A stretch of DNA of 64,000 bases from Alistipes excrementigallinarum (GCA_019112825.1 DXIP01000013.1:85313-149312); one strand, 5' to 3'; positions 24,663 to 34,286 are shown, counted from the stretch's first letter. The notes: generated from the letters alone by a model not told the origin. Numbers and translations: made by a program.

Positions 24663-25049
24663 ATGAGAAAATGGCTGGTCATATGCGGCATGCTGCTCTG
24701 CGCGGCGCTTCCGCCCGCGGCCCGGGTCATCCGGGCATCGCTGGAAGCCGGCCGCACATGCGCCATACTGCGTGCGGCTCCCGCCCGCGATGCGGAAGAG
24801 GAGCGCCACGTGCCCCTCTTTGCCACACCTCCGACCGGAGTGCTTGCCGCCACGGGCTCAGCCGAAAATTCGGACCACCGCCACGACACGCGGCTGCCCG
24901 TCACCCAGACGGCGCCGACGCATCGTCCGGCCGCTGCCCTGCGCGACCTGCACCGCCTCACCACACGCGACCGCTACGACCACGCGCAGCCCCTGCTGCT
25001 GCGCCCGGCCGACCGCTATGTCTTCGCCCTGCGGCACATCGTGATTTAG
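24663..25049 (+). CDS. Hypothetical secreted protein
   Basis: A 128-aa protein, not recognised. The N-terminus (MRKWLVICGMLLCAALPPAARV) is a plausible signal peptide. The rest is rich in Arg, Ala, His and Pro, with no known motif, and ends with RPADRYVFALRHIVI. The -7-like box and the signal peptide favour a real gene; the low-complexity composition and GC-rich surroundings leave doubt. Confidence 0.5.
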   Translation: MRKWLVICGMLLCAALPPAARVIRASLEAGRTCAILRAAPARDAEEERHVPLFATPPTGVLAATGSAENSDHRHDTRLPVTQTAPTHRPAAALRDLHRLTTRDRYDHAQPLLLRPADRYVFALRHIVI

Positions 25050-25232
25050 CGGACGCGCGCAAGAGAGCGGACCGACGCTCCGGTGCAACGCCCCGGCAGT
25101 CGTCCGCACGGACCGCCCCCGGCCTGCGGTCCGACAGGCCCCCTCCCCTTCCGCCCCAACAGAGCGGAGCGACGATGCCGGCCGAACTCCGAAGGCCGGC
25201 CAAGTATAACGTAAGTAAAAAGACCATACGAA

Positions 25233-26570
25233 ATGATTCCAACCATGATTCTGCTCTTCGTGATAGGCTACGCCTTCATCGCGCTGGAGCACAAAATCAA
25301 GGTGGACAAGGCGGCCATCGCACTGCTCATGTGCGGAGCCATCTGGTCCGTCTTCAGCCTCTTCGGCCACGACGCGAACATCGCCCACGAGTTGATTGAC
25401 CATCTGGGCGACACGTGCGAAATTCTGATTTACCTCATCGGTGCCATGACCATCGTCGACCTCATCGACTCCCACGGAGGTTTCGGCGTCATCACCGACC
25501 ACATCACCACCCACAACAAGCACAAGCTGCTCTGGCTGCTGGCCATCATCACCTTCTTCATGTCGGCGGCGCTCGACAACATGACCACCACCATCATCAT
25601 GGTGATGCTGCTGCGGCGCATCATCGCCAACCGCAAGGAGCGCTGGCTCTTCGCCAGCATCATCGTCATCGCGGCCAACAGCGGCGGCACATGGTCGCCC
25701 ATCGGCGACGTGACGACCATCATGCTCTGGATGCGCGGCAACGTCACCTCGCAGGCGCTCATGGGCTCGCTCTTCCTGCCGGCACTCATCTCGACGGCCA
25801 TTCCGACGGCCATCGCCGGGCACTACATCGCCCGCAAGAAAACCTCGATGATGGAGCCCGCAGCCGCCGAAAACAGCCTGCCCAAGGGCGTGGGGCCCCG
25901 TCTGAGCAAGTTCGTCCTCGTGGTCGGCATCCTCAGCCTGCTCTTCGTGCCGGTCTTCAAGAGCATCACCCATCTGCCCCCCTACATGGGGATGATGATT
26001 TCGCTGGGCGTGATGTGGGTGCTCACCGAAATCATCTACGACAAGAAGCGCGGCATCGAGGAGTCCATCAAGAACCGCGTATCGAAGGTGCTCAAGCACA
26101 TCGACATGCCGACCATCCTCTTCTTCCTCGGCATCCTGATGTCGGTATCCGCGCTGCAGAGCGCCGGCATCCTGACCGAGGTGGCCCAGTTCCTCGACAA
26201 GAACATCCACGAGGTCTTCACCATCACGGGCATCATCGGCCTGCTCTCGTCGGTCATCGACAACGTGCCGCTCGTGGCGGCCTGCATGGGCATGTACCCG
26301 ATTGCCGACGCCGCAACGGTTGCCTCGAGCATCGACCCCGCCTACATGCAGTCGTTCCTCCAGGACGGCGTCTTCTGGCACCTGCTGGCCTACTGCGCCG
26401 GCGTGGGCGGCAGCATCCTCATCATCGGCTCGGCAGCCGGCGTCGTGGCCATGGGACTTGAGAAGATTACCTTCTCTTGGTACCTCAAACGCATCACCTC
26501 GCTGGCGCTGATTGGCTACGTGAGCGGCATCATCGTCATCCTGCTCGAGCATCTGCTCATCGGGCTCTGA
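25233..26570 (+). CDS. nhaD: Na+/H+ antiporter NhaD family
   Basis: A 445-aa inner-membrane protein of the ion transporter superfamily with about 11-12 TM helices. Family-typical motifs are SAALDNMTTTIIMVMLLRRI (about 110-130), ANSGGTWSPIGDVTTIMLW (about 148-167) and, in the second half, SSVIDNVPLVAACMGMY. It exports Na+ in exchange for protons and supports pH and salt homeostasis. Its ATG lies 183 nt after the preceding gene; no clean promoter box was found. A strong bidirectional terminator follows. Confidence 0.94.
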   Translation: MIPTMILLFVIGYAFIALEHKIKVDKAAIALLMCGAIWSVFSLFGHDANIAHELIDHLGDTCEILIYLIGAMTIVDLIDSHGGFGVITDHITTHNKHKLLWLLAIITFFMSAALDNMTTTIIMVMLLRRIIANRKERWLFASIIVIAANSGGTWSPIGDVTTIMLWMRGNVTSQALMGSLFLPALISTAIPTAIAGHYIARKKTSMMEPAAAENSLPKGVGPRLSKFVLVVGILSLLFVPVFKSITHLPPYMGMMISLGVMWVLTEIIYDKKRGIEESIKNRVSKVLKHIDMPTILFFLGILMSVSALQSAGILTEVAQFLDKNIHEVFTITGIIGLLSSVIDNVPLVAACMGMYPIADAATVASSIDPAYMQSFLQDGVFWHLLAYCAGVGGSILIIGSAAGVVAMGLEKITFSWYLKRITSLALIGYVSGIIVILLEHLLIGL

Positions 26571-26590
26571 TTCCCGCGCTCCACAAGACG

Positions 26591-26632
26591 AAAAGGGAAG
26601 CGCATCGCTGCGGCGATGCGCTTCCCTTTTTT
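26591..26632. terminator. Bidirectional terminator between nhaD and the thioesterase gene
   Basis: A perfect 18-bp stem (26591-26608 with 26613-26630) around TGCG, with A-run and T-run on its two sides. It serves the two convergent genes. Confidence 0.92.
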
Positions 26633-26705
26633 CGTTGCGGGCGGACGGCGGGGCCGCGCCCCGGACGGCAGCCGGCTGCTGCTTCTAAACCATGAAGGCG
26701 GCCGG

Positions 26706-27080
26706 CTACTTGACCTTGGCCATGAAGCGGGTGCGGTCGACCACGAAGCGGACGTGCACCCCCTCGCCAATCATCCCCTCGGCGTCGCGGGCCCCCACGT
26801 TGAAGGTGAGCTTACGCCCCTCGACGGCCGTCAGCACGGCCGTGGCCGTGATTTCGGCTCCGAGGCCCGAGGGCTTGATGTGGGTGACGTTCATCTCGGC
26901 GCCGACGGTCGTGGCGCCCTCCTCCAGCTCGGCCGCCACGGCCTTCATCGCGGCATGCTCCATGAGGGCCACCATGGCGGGGGTGGCGAATACGGGCAGG
27001 TCGCCCGAACCCATCGCGGCGGCCGTATTGGCGTCGCATACCGTGGCGACGCTCTGTGCAGACAATCCCTTTTCCAGCAT
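26706..27080 (-). CDS. Hotdog-fold thioesterase (FlK/fluoroacetyl-CoA thioesterase-like)
   Basis: A 124-aa single-hotdog protein. PVFATPAMVALMEHAAMKAV and GAEMNVTHIKPSGLGAEITATAVLTAVEGRKLTFNVGARDAEGMIGEGVHVRFVV match the FlK-like thioesterase family, where the ATPxMxxxxE helix carries the catalytic region. The natural substrate in gut bacteria is not known. The start at 27080 is used because an upstream in-frame start (27128) lies before the -7 box at 27117-27124. Confidence 0.9.
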   Translation of the reverse strand: MLEKGLSAQSVATVCDANTAAAMGSGDLPVFATPAMVALMEHAAMKAVAAELEEGATTVGAEMNVTHIKPSGLGAEITATAVLTAVEGRKLTFNVGARDAEGMIGEGVHVRFVVDRTRFMAKVK

Positions 27081-27116
27081 AATCTTAATCGGATAATCGG
27101 TTTGGTATGATGGGGA

Positions 27117-27124
27117 CAAAGATA
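27117..27124 (-). promoter_or_regulatory. -7 box of the thioesterase gene
   Basis: TATCTTTG on the minus strand, 36 nt before the ATG. Confidence 0.55.
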
Positions 27125-27280
27125 GCATTTACTCCCGAAAAAACGAACCGCCGTCGGAGGGTTGCCGCAATGCCCGGCCGGCGGCGACGGCCCCGGCGGG
27201 AAAGGGGGCCTGAAAAAATAAATGGAGGGCAGCATCCGTTTATCGTAAAAAATGTAATTTTGTGCATGCGCCCGCTCCGA

Positions 27281-27856
27281 ATGACATACCTGCTGACGGC
27301 ACTCCTGCTCGCCGCCCTGCTGCTCCCCCTGAAGGGGGCCGGGCAGCAGCGCCACGGCTTCTGGCACCAGGAGTGGAGCATCGACCACGGCGACTCGATT
27401 CCGCTGGTGCACATCCTCCCGGTCTACGTCTTCAACCGCAAGGTCGACCTGCGGCGCTACCGCCGGCTGGTCGACGCCGTGAAGAAGGTCTACCCCATCG
27501 CCCAGACGGCCAAGGCCAAGATGGCCGACATGGAGGAGGAGCTGAGCCGCCTGCCGACCAAGAAGGCGCAGAAGGAGTACATCCGCCGCGTCTACCACGA
27601 AATCAAGGAGGAGTATACCCCCGTGCTGCGCCACATGACCCGCACGCAGGGGCGCGTGCTGCTCAAGCTCATCGACCGCGAAACCGAATATACGGCCTAC
27701 GAGGTGCTGCGCGAATTCCGCGGCGGCTTCGTGGCGGGCTTCTGGCAGGGGGTCTCGAAGGTCTTCGGGCAGGACCTCAAGTCGCAGTACGACCGCGAGG
27801 GCGAGGACCGCATGATTGAACAAATCGTGGTCTACTACGAGGCCGGCTGGCTCTGA
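27281..27856 (+). CDS. DUF4294 family secreted protein
   Basis: A 191-aa protein with a signal peptide (MTYLLTALLLAALLLPLKGAGQ) and a charged helical mature part: LPVYVFNRKVDLRRYRRLVDAVKKVYPIAQTAKAKMADMEEELSRLPTKKAQKEYIRRVYHEIKEEY, typical of DUF4294 in Bacteroidota. Function unknown. A -7 box TAATTTTG at 27255-27262 suggests the transcript starts near 27269, so the ATG at 27281 is preferred to that at 27266, which would add five residues. Confidence 0.88.
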   Translation: MTYLLTALLLAALLLPLKGAGQQRHGFWHQEWSIDHGDSIPLVHILPVYVFNRKVDLRRYRRLVDAVKKVYPIAQTAKAKMADMEEELSRLPTKKAQKEYIRRVYHEIKEEYTPVLRHMTRTQGRVLLKLIDRETEYTAYEVLREFRGGFVAGFWQGVSKVFGQDLKSQYDREGEDRMIEQIVVYYEAGWL

Positions 27857-27911
27857 GCCGGCCCGTCGGTCGGTTTGCCCGGCGAAATTTCGGGAATCCG
27901 CACTTTTTCAC

Positions 27912-27919
27912 TATCTTTG
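27912..27919 (+). promoter_or_regulatory. -7 box of ffh
   Basis: TATCTTTG, 28 nt before the ffh ATG; a TTTC at 27888-27891 is in the -33 position. Confidence 0.55.
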
Positions 27920-27947
27920 CCTGCAAAACAAGCAACACCACACCACC

Positions 27948-29291
27948 ATGTTTGAAAACTTAACCGACAAACTCGAACGGTCGTTCAAGATTCTCAAGGG
28001 CGAAGGCCGCATCACCGAAATCAACGTCGCCGAGACGCTCAAGGAGATTCGCCGTGCGCTCATCGACGCCGACGTCAACTATAAGGTCGCCAAAAACTTC
28101 ACCGACGAGGTGAAGCAGAAGGCGCTGGGACAGGATGTGCTCAAGGCGGTGAAGCCGGGGCAGATGATGACCAAGATTGTCCGCGACGAGCTGGCGCAGC
28201 TCATGGGCGGCACGGCCACCGACATCCGGCTCGAGGGTACGCCGGCCGTGATACTCATCGCCGGTCTTCAGGGTTCGGGTAAGACGACCTTCTCGGGCAA
28301 GCTCGCCGCGATGCTCAAGAGCAAGCGGAGCCGCAAGGTGCTGCTGGTGGCGGGCGACGTCTACCGTCCGGCGGCCATCGACCAGCTGAAGGTGCTCGGC
28401 AGCCAGATTGGCGTCGAGGTCTACACCGAGGAGGGAAACCGCAATCCGGTGGAGATTGCCCAGCACGCCATCCAGCATGCGCGTCAGAACGGCTACAACG
28501 TGGTCATCGTCGATACGGCGGGCCGTCTGGCCGTCGACGAGGCGATGATGCAGGAGATTACGGCCATCAAGGCGGCCGTCAAGCCGTCGGAGACGCTCTT
28601 CGTGGTCGACGCCATGACGGGTCAGGATGCCGTCAACACGGCCAAGGAGTTCAACGACCGCCTCGACTTCGACGGCGTGGTGCTCACCAAGCTCGACGGC
28701 GATACGCGCGGCGGTGCCGCCATCTCGATTCGCGCGGTGGTGGACAAGCCGCTGAAGTTCATCTCGAGCGGCGAGAAGATGGATGCGCTGCAGGTCTTCC
28801 ACCCGGAGCGCATGGCCGACCGTATTCTGGGCATGGGCGACGTGGTTTCGCTCGTCGAGCGGGCGCAGGAGCAGTTCGACGAGGAGGAGGCGCGCCGGCT
28901 GAAGAAGAAGCTGGTCAAGGACCAGTTCAACTTCAACGACTTCATCGCGCAGATTCACCAAATCAAGAAGATGGGCAACCTGAAGGACCTCGCCTCGATG
29001 ATTCCGGGCATGGGCAAGATGCTCAAGAACGTCGACATCCCGGACGATGTCTTCAAGCAGACCGAGGCGATAATCTCGTCGATGACGCCGGCCGAGCGCG
29101 AGCACCCCGAAATCATCAACGCGCGGCGCAGGGAGCGTATCGCCAAGGGTTCGGGCACGACGATGGCCGACGTGAACCGGCTGATGAAGCAGTTCGAGGA
29201 TACGCGCAAGATGATGAAGGCCGTAGCGGGCGGCAACATGAAGATGCCGAAGATGCCGAAGATGCCCGGCGGCATGCTCCGGCGGCGGTAA
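27948..29291 (+). CDS. ffh: Signal recognition particle protein Ffh
   Basis: GTPase that binds SRP RNA and signal peptides and targets nascent membrane proteins to FtsY. The 447-aa protein has the helical N domain, a G domain with GLQGSGKTT (106-114), DTAGR (189-193) and TKLDGD, and a methionine-rich M domain ending KMPKMPKMPGGMLRRR. Single-gene unit with a terminator. Its RNA partner is encoded at about 55.55 kb in the same window. Confidence 0.98.
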   Translation: MFENLTDKLERSFKILKGEGRITEINVAETLKEIRRALIDADVNYKVAKNFTDEVKQKALGQDVLKAVKPGQMMTKIVRDELAQLMGGTATDIRLEGTPAVILIAGLQGSGKTTFSGKLAAMLKSKRSRKVLLVAGDVYRPAAIDQLKVLGSQIGVEVYTEEGNRNPVEIAQHAIQHARQNGYNVVIVDTAGRLAVDEAMMQEITAIKAAVKPSETLFVVDAMTGQDAVNTAKEFNDRLDFDGVVLTKLDGDTRGGAAISIRAVVDKPLKFISSGEKMDALQVFHPERMADRILGMGDVVSLVERAQEQFDEEEARRLKKKLVKDQFNFNDFIAQIHQIKKMGNLKDLASMIPGMGKMLKNVDIPDDVFKQTEAIISSMTPAEREHPEIINARRRERIAKGSGTTMADVNRLMKQFEDTRKMMKAVAGGNMKMPKMPKMPGGMLRRR

Positions 29292-29314
29292 CGCAGGAGA
29301 GATACGAAGACAAC

Positions 29315-29350
29315 GGGGTCCCCGCCGAATACGGTGGGGCCCCCTTTTTT
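29315..29350 (+). terminator. Terminator of ffh
   Basis: A GC-rich stem of about 11 bp with G-U pairs (29315-29326 with 29333-29343) followed by TTTTTT. Confidence 0.8.
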
Positions 29351-29484
29351 ATGCAACTGCGGAACGGGGCCTTCGCCTTCTGTCCGAGCTCCCGCAAGAG
29401 CCGGAGACGACACACGGGTCGGGGCCAACGTCCGGTCCGGGAGGTTAATTTTTGCCAATCATAGGAATAATCGAGATTAATTCC

Positions 29485-29492
29485 TACCTTTG
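29485..29492 (+). promoter_or_regulatory. -7 box of era
   Basis: TACCTTTG, 21 nt before the era ATG. A TTTG at 29451 is too far upstream to be its -33 partner. Confidence 0.5.
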
Positions 29493-29513
29493 GAAGTCAA
29501 AAACCGCAACCCC

Positions 29514-30395
29514 ATGCACAAATCGGGCTTCGTCAACATCATCGGAAATCCCAACGTCGGAAAGTCGACGCTCATGAACGCGCTCGTCGGCGAGCGCCTC
29601 TCGATTATCACCTCCAAGGCCCAGACCACGCGCCACCGCATCCTGGGCGTCGTCTCGGGCGACGATTTCCAGATTGTCTACTCCGACACGCCGGGCATCC
29701 TCAAACCCGCCTACAAGCTGCAGGAGTCGATGATGAAATTCGTCACGGGGGCCGTCTCCGACGCCGACGTGATTCTCTACGTCACCGACACCGTCGAGCA
29801 GAGCGACCGCTCGGCCGACATCCTCGAGCGCATCCGTACGAGCGGCATCCCGACGCTGGTGGTCATCAACAAAATCGACCTCACGACCCCCGAGGCGCTC
29901 GAGGCGCTCGTCGAGCGGTGGCACGGCATTCTGCCCGAGGCGGAGATTGTCCCCGTCTCGGCGCGCGAACGCTTCAACATCGAGGGGCTCTTCGGCAAAA
30001 TCCTCGAGGTGCTGCCCGAAGGACCCGCCTTCTACCCCAAGGATACGCTCACGGACAAGACCCTGCGCTTCTTCGCCTCGGAGATTATCCGCGAGAAGAT
30101 TCTCCGCACCTACGACAAGGAGATTCCCTACTGCTGCGAAATCGAAATCGAATCCTACAAGGAGGAGCCCACCATCGACCGCATTGCGGCGACGATTTAC
30201 GTCTCGCGCGAGTCGCAGAAGGGCATCGTCATCGGCCACAAGGGGGAGAAGCTCAAGCGCGTGGGGCAGCTTGCGCGCGAAGACCTCGAGAAGTTCCTCG
30301 ACAAGAAGGTCTTTCTGCAGCTCTTCGTCAAGGTGAGTGACGACTGGCGCAACAACGAGCGTCAGCTGCGCCGCTTCGGCTACGAGCTCGAATAG
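29514..30395 (+). CDS. era: GTPase Era
   Basis: Ribosome-assembly GTPase that binds the 3' end of 16S rRNA. The 293-aa protein has the P-loop GNPNVGKST (11-19), DTPG (58-61), NKID (119-122) and a C-terminal KH domain with the GHKG loop (VIGHKGEKLKRVG). Length is normal. An in-frame TTG eight codons upstream lies within the -7 box and is not a likely start. Confidence 0.98.
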   Translation: MHKSGFVNIIGNPNVGKSTLMNALVGERLSIITSKAQTTRHRILGVVSGDDFQIVYSDTPGILKPAYKLQESMMKFVTGAVSDADVILYVTDTVEQSDRSADILERIRTSGIPTLVVINKIDLTTPEALEALVERWHGILPEAEIVPVSARERFNIEGLFGKILEVLPEGPAFYPKDTLTDKTLRFFASEIIREKILRTYDKEIPYCCEIEIESYKEEPTIDRIAATIYVSRESQKGIVIGHKGEKLKRVGQLAREDLEKFLDKKVFLQLFVKVSDDWRNNERQLRRFGYELE

Positions 30396-30415
30396 CGGCG
30401 GATGCGCCCCGGGCC

Positions 30416-30590
30416 GGGGCCGGCAAGTGGAGGACGGAGGTCAGCAGACGGCAGACGGAGGACGGCAGGCGCAGGACGGCAGGCGCAGGACGGCAGACGC
30501 AGGACGGCAGACGCAGGACGGCAGACGCAGGACGATGAAGCAGGAAGCCCCCGGCAGACGCAGGACGGCAGACGGTGAGACCCCCGAAGG
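30416..30590 (+). repeat. 14-bp tandem repeat in a purine-rich tract
   Basis: Five tandem units of AGGACGGCAGRCGC at 30459-30528 (exact 14-bp period), with degenerate copies on both sides. The whole gap between era and the TPR gene (30396-30731) is purine-rich and holds no other gene that I can see. Confidence 0.85.
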
Positions 30591-30731
30591 GGCGGAACAA
30601 GAGAAGAGACCGGACAGGAGCGGGCGCCGGAAAAAGGCCCCGAAGATACGGGGCGCGGAAATCCCGCCCGGAACGGAATACGAAAAAGGGGCCCAGGCCC
30701 GTTAGAAACGACAGGGAGAGACAGGAAGAAC

Positions 30732-32720
30732 ATGCGTAGATTCATCACAGGACTCATCGGAGCGCTTCTGCTCGGTTGCTGCATGCAGGCCCGTGCCCAG
30801 TACAACAAGGAGTATTTCTTCTGGATGGGGCAGCGCTGCATGATGGAGAACAACTATCAGGAGGCGATTCGTACGCTCAACACCCTGCTGCGCTTCGACG
30901 AGGATGCCTTCGAGGGGTACTTCCTGCGAGGCATCGCCAAATACAACCTCGACGACCTGATTGGCGCCGAGGCCGACTTCTCGACCGCCATCCGCAAGAA
31001 TCCCGTCTATACGCAGGCCTACACCTACCGGGCCCTCACCCGCTCGCAGCTGGGCAACTACGACGATGCGCTGAAGGATTTCCAGGAGGCCATCGAACTG
31101 CGGCCCGACCTCCCGGCACCCTACTTCTACCGCGGCATCACGCGGCTGCAGGACAAGCAGTATGCCCTGGCGGTGGAGGATTTCGACAAGTTCATCCGCC
31201 AGGAGAACAAGGTGGCCGGCGCCTACATCAACCGCGGCATCGGCTACCTCTATCTGAAGGATACGGTACGCGCCTACGAGAACTTCGACCAGGCCATCCG
31301 CACCAACCGCGAGAATCCCGACGGCTACAACCACCGGGGCACGCTCTACATGCAGCAGGAGCGCTACAAGGAGGCCGAGGCGGACTTCAACCGGGCCATC
31401 TCCTGCGACTCGGCCTACGTCCCCTCGTACTTCAACCGGGCGCTGGTCTACTCGAACACCAACCGCCCGATGCTGGCGCTCTCGGACTTCGACACCGTCG
31501 TGCGGCTCGACTCGACCAACTCGCTCGGATACTTCAACCGCGCGATGCTGCGCGCGCAGATTGGCGACTACAACCGCGCACTCGAGGATTACGACCACGT
31601 GGCGCTCTACTCACCCAACAACGTGCTGGTCTACTACAACCGCGCGGGGGTCTACGCCGAGCTGGGTGAAATCGAGAAGGCGGTCCAGGACTACACCTCG
31701 GCCATCGAGCTCTACCCCGACTTTGCGAACGCCTACCTCCACCGCGGCTCGCTGCGCGAACTGCTGCGCGACCCCAAGGGGGCCCGCGAGGACCGCGACA
31801 TCGCCAGCCGCAAAATCGCCGAATACCGCTCGCGGCTGAGCGACAGCACCTATTCGATTTACGCCGACACGACGCAGCGCTTCGACCGCCTGCTCTCGTT
31901 CGACAGCAAGCTCTCGGGCAGCGGCCGCATCGGCGGCTACAACGGCAGCGAAGAGGACATGCGCCTGCTGCCGCTCTTCAAGTTCACGCTCATGGAGCCC
32001 GACACGGCGCCGGTGGCACGCCCCTATCACGTGCAGCGCGCCGAGGACTTCAAGCGCCGCATCGGCAACCGCTACCTCGAGGTGTCGTGCCGTCCGAGCA
32101 ACATCCCGGCCGATACGCTCGTCATGCTCGACCAGCGCTACCTGCAGGAGCTGCGCAGCAGCACCTCCTCGTCGTGGACGCTGCTCTTCGAGCGGGGCGT
32201 CACGCAGTCGCTCATCAAGCAGTACACCAACTCGGTGAACACCTACACGAGCGCCATCGACCTCAACCCGGCCAATCCGTTCCTCTACTTCAACCGTTCG
32301 ACCACGCGGGCCGAGATGATTGACTTCATCTCGTCGATTGACAACTCCTACCAGCGGATTTCCATCAACGCCGACCCGGCCAACCGGCTCAACAACAACA
32401 GCAAGCGCACGTACAGCTACGACGAGGCCATCGCCGACCTGAACAAGGCCATCAAGCTCTTCCCCGACTTCGCCTACAGCTACTACAACCGCGCCACGCT
32501 GCAGGCCCTCTCGGGCAACCTGCCCGAGGCCTTCGAGGACTACACGAAGGCCATCGAGCTCAACCCCGACTTTGCCGAGGCGTACTACAACCGCGGCATC
32601 GTCCAGATTCTGATGAAGGATACGCGCAAGGGGTGCCTCGACCTCTCGAAGGCGGGCGAGCTGGGCATCGATGAGGCCTACCGCATCCTCAAGCGCTACG
32701 CACAGGGCGAGGAGGAGTGA
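30732..32720 (+). CDS. Tetratricopeptide repeat protein
   Basis: A 662-aa exported protein: signal peptide MRRFITGLIGALLLGCCMQARAQ, then many TPR units (for example YFLRGIAKYNLDDLIGAEADFSTAIRKNP, YYNRAGVYAELGEIEKAVQDYTSAIELYPDFANAYLHRG, and two more near 590-650) in two blocks separated by a non-TPR region at about 365-490. The Cys pair GCC in the signal could be a lipobox (LLGC), which would make it a lipoprotein. TPR arrays scaffold protein complexes; the partner is unknown. Confidence 0.9.
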   Translation: MRRFITGLIGALLLGCCMQARAQYNKEYFFWMGQRCMMENNYQEAIRTLNTLLRFDEDAFEGYFLRGIAKYNLDDLIGAEADFSTAIRKNPVYTQAYTYRALTRSQLGNYDDALKDFQEAIELRPDLPAPYFYRGITRLQDKQYALAVEDFDKFIRQENKVAGAYINRGIGYLYLKDTVRAYENFDQAIRTNRENPDGYNHRGTLYMQQERYKEAEADFNRAISCDSAYVPSYFNRALVYSNTNRPMLALSDFDTVVRLDSTNSLGYFNRAMLRAQIGDYNRALEDYDHVALYSPNNVLVYYNRAGVYAELGEIEKAVQDYTSAIELYPDFANAYLHRGSLRELLRDPKGAREDRDIASRKIAEYRSRLSDSTYSIYADTTQRFDRLLSFDSKLSGSGRIGGYNGSEEDMRLLPLFKFTLMEPDTAPVARPYHVQRAEDFKRRIGNRYLEVSCRPSNIPADTLVMLDQRYLQELRSSTSSSWTLLFERGVTQSLIKQYTNSVNTYTSAIDLNPANPFLYFNRSTTRAEMIDFISSIDNSYQRISINADPANRLNNNSKRTYSYDEAIADLNKAIKLFPDFAYSYYNRATLQALSGNLPEAFEDYTKAIELNPDFAEAYYNRGIVQILMKDTRKGCLDLSKAGELGIDEAYRILKRYAQGEEE

Positions 32721-32749
32721 GGCGCCGCGGCAGAGGGCACGGAAGAGAA

Positions 32750-32825
32750 CAGCACGAAAACGACAGGAAAGACAAGAAAGACAGGAAAGACGGAAAAAAG
32801 ACAGCAATGACAGCAAAGAAGACTT
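32750..32825 (+). repeat. Purine-rich imperfect repeats before the MFS gene
   Basis: Repeats of GACAGGAAA and GACAAGAAA with a 9-10 nt period. They lie in the 134-nt gap between the TPR and MFS genes. Confidence 0.65.
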
Positions 32826-32854
32826 AGAAAACATCCAATAACACAACTCGACTT

Positions 32855-34225
32855 ATGGTAGAAACTATCCAACGCAAACTCAACGACTCGGCGGCCGCCC
32901 GCTGGACGGCACTGGTGCTCATCGCACTGATGATGTTCTTCGCCTACATGTTCGTGGACGTGATGTCGCCGCTCAAATCGCTCGTCGAATCGGCCCGTGG
33001 CTGGGACAGCGGAACCTTCGGAACCTACGCCGCATCGGAGTACTTCCTCAACGTCTTCGTCTTCTTCCTCATCTTTGCGGGCATCATCCTCGACAAGATG
33101 GGCATCCGCTTCACGGGCATGCTCTCGGCCTCGCTCATGGTGGCCGGTGCGGCCATCAAGCTGGTCGGCATCTCGGAGTGGTTCCAGACGACCGAGCTCT
33201 GCGCCTGGCTCGACAGCTGGTGGGTATCCTTCCCCGGCAGCGCCAAGGTCGCCTCGCTGGGCTTCATGATTTTCGGCTGCGGCTGCGAGATGGCCGGCAC
33301 CACCGTATCGAAGTCCATCGCCAAGTGGTTCCAGGGCAAGGAGATGGCCCTCGCCATGGGACTTGAGATGGCCATTGCCCGTCTGGGCGTCTTCGCCGTG
33401 ATGTGGCTCGCGCCGATGGTTTCGAACATGTTCGACAAGTCGATTGTCGCCCCCGTGGCCTTCTGCACGGCGCTGCTGGTCATCGGTCTGCTCTGCTTCA
33501 GCGTCTTCGTGCTGATGGACCGCAAGCTCGACCGGCAGATGATTGCCTCGGGCGAGCTGAAGCTCGAGAAGTCCTCCGACGAGGAGTTCCACGTGCGCGA
33601 CCTGGGCAAGATTTTCTCGAGCAAGATGTTCTGGCTCGTGGCGCTGCTCTGCGTGCTCTACTACTCGGCCATCTTCCCCTTCCAGCGCTATGCGCCCAAC
33701 TTCCTCGAGGTGACGCTGCACATCGACGCCGAATCGGCCGCACGGCTCTTCAGCTGCTTCCCGATTCTGGCCATGGTGCTCACCCCCTTCCTCGGTGCGC
33801 TGCTTGACTTCCGCGGCAAGGGCGCCACGATGCTCATGATTGGCGCCATCATCATGATTGCCTGCCACCTGAGCTTCGCCTTCCTGCTGCCGATGTTCCC
33901 CTCGAAGTGGCTGGCGCTGCTGCTGGTGGTCACGCTGGGTGTCTCGTTCTCGCTCGTTCCGGCCGCCCTGTGGCCCTCGGTGCCGAAGATTATCGACGAA
34001 AAGGTGCTCGGCTCGGCCTACTGCGTCATCTTCTGGATTCAGAACATCGGCCTCTGCCTCGTGCCGCTGCTCATCGGCAAGGTACTCGACGCTACGGGCG
34101 GCTACGTGATGCCGATGATTATCTTCTCGTCGTTCGGCGTGCTGGCCTTCATCTTCAGCCTCTACCTCAAGATTGAGGACCGCCGCAAGGGCTACGGACT
34201 CGAACTTCCGAACATCCGCAAATAG
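32855..34225 (+). CDS. Major facilitator superfamily transporter
   Basis: A 456-aa inner-membrane protein with 12 predicted TM helices, starting MVETIQRKLNDSAAARWTALVLIALMMFFAYMFVDVMSPL. Signature-like loops include DKMGIRFTGMLSASLM after TM2 and LDFRGKGATMLMIGA after TM8. It resembles the organic anion / oxalate-nitrate-type branch, but I cannot name a substrate. A terminator follows. Confidence 0.88.
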   Translation: MVETIQRKLNDSAAARWTALVLIALMMFFAYMFVDVMSPLKSLVESARGWDSGTFGTYAASEYFLNVFVFFLIFAGIILDKMGIRFTGMLSASLMVAGAAIKLVGISEWFQTTELCAWLDSWWVSFPGSAKVASLGFMIFGCGCEMAGTTVSKSIAKWFQGKEMALAMGLEMAIARLGVFAVMWLAPMVSNMFDKSIVAPVAFCTALLVIGLLCFSVFVLMDRKLDRQMIASGELKLEKSSDEEFHVRDLGKIFSSKMFWLVALLCVLYYSAIFPFQRYAPNFLEVTLHIDAESAARLFSCFPILAMVLTPFLGALLDFRGKGATMLMIGAIIMIACHLSFAFLLPMFPSKWLALLLVVTLGVSFSLVPAALWPSVPKIIDEKVLGSAYCVIFWIQNIGLCLVPLLIGKVLDATGGYVMPMIIFSSFGVLAFIFSLYLKIEDRRKGYGLELPNIRK

Positions 34226-34251
34226 CCGCTGCCGCTTCAACGCAAACGAAA

Positions 34252-34286
34252 GAGCCCTCCTCCCCGTGCGGGAAGAGGGCTTTTTC
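34252..34286 (+). terminator. Terminator of the MFS gene
   Basis: Stem AGCCCTC.../...GAGGGCT with a small bulge, loop around GTGC, then TTTTT. Confidence 0.8.

Noticed and set aside
23573..24809. Long frames on both strands across the 24-kb repeat tract
   Set aside because: Low-complexity protein, no motif, and the frames cross the tRNA-Gln gene and its terminator.
24863..25049. Antisense frame of 564 codons overlapping nhaD (24858-26552)
   Set aside because: It is the reverse strand of nhaD, His/Asp/Val-rich as expected for the complement of a membrane protein gene, with no family likeness.
26640..26700. Possible small RNA between the nhaD terminator and the thioesterase gene
   Set aside because: No promoter box or terminator of its own; the sequence is GC-rich and without convincing pairing.
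30459..30528. Possible CRISPR array
   Set aside because: The units are 14 bp with no unique spacers, and no cas genes are in the window.
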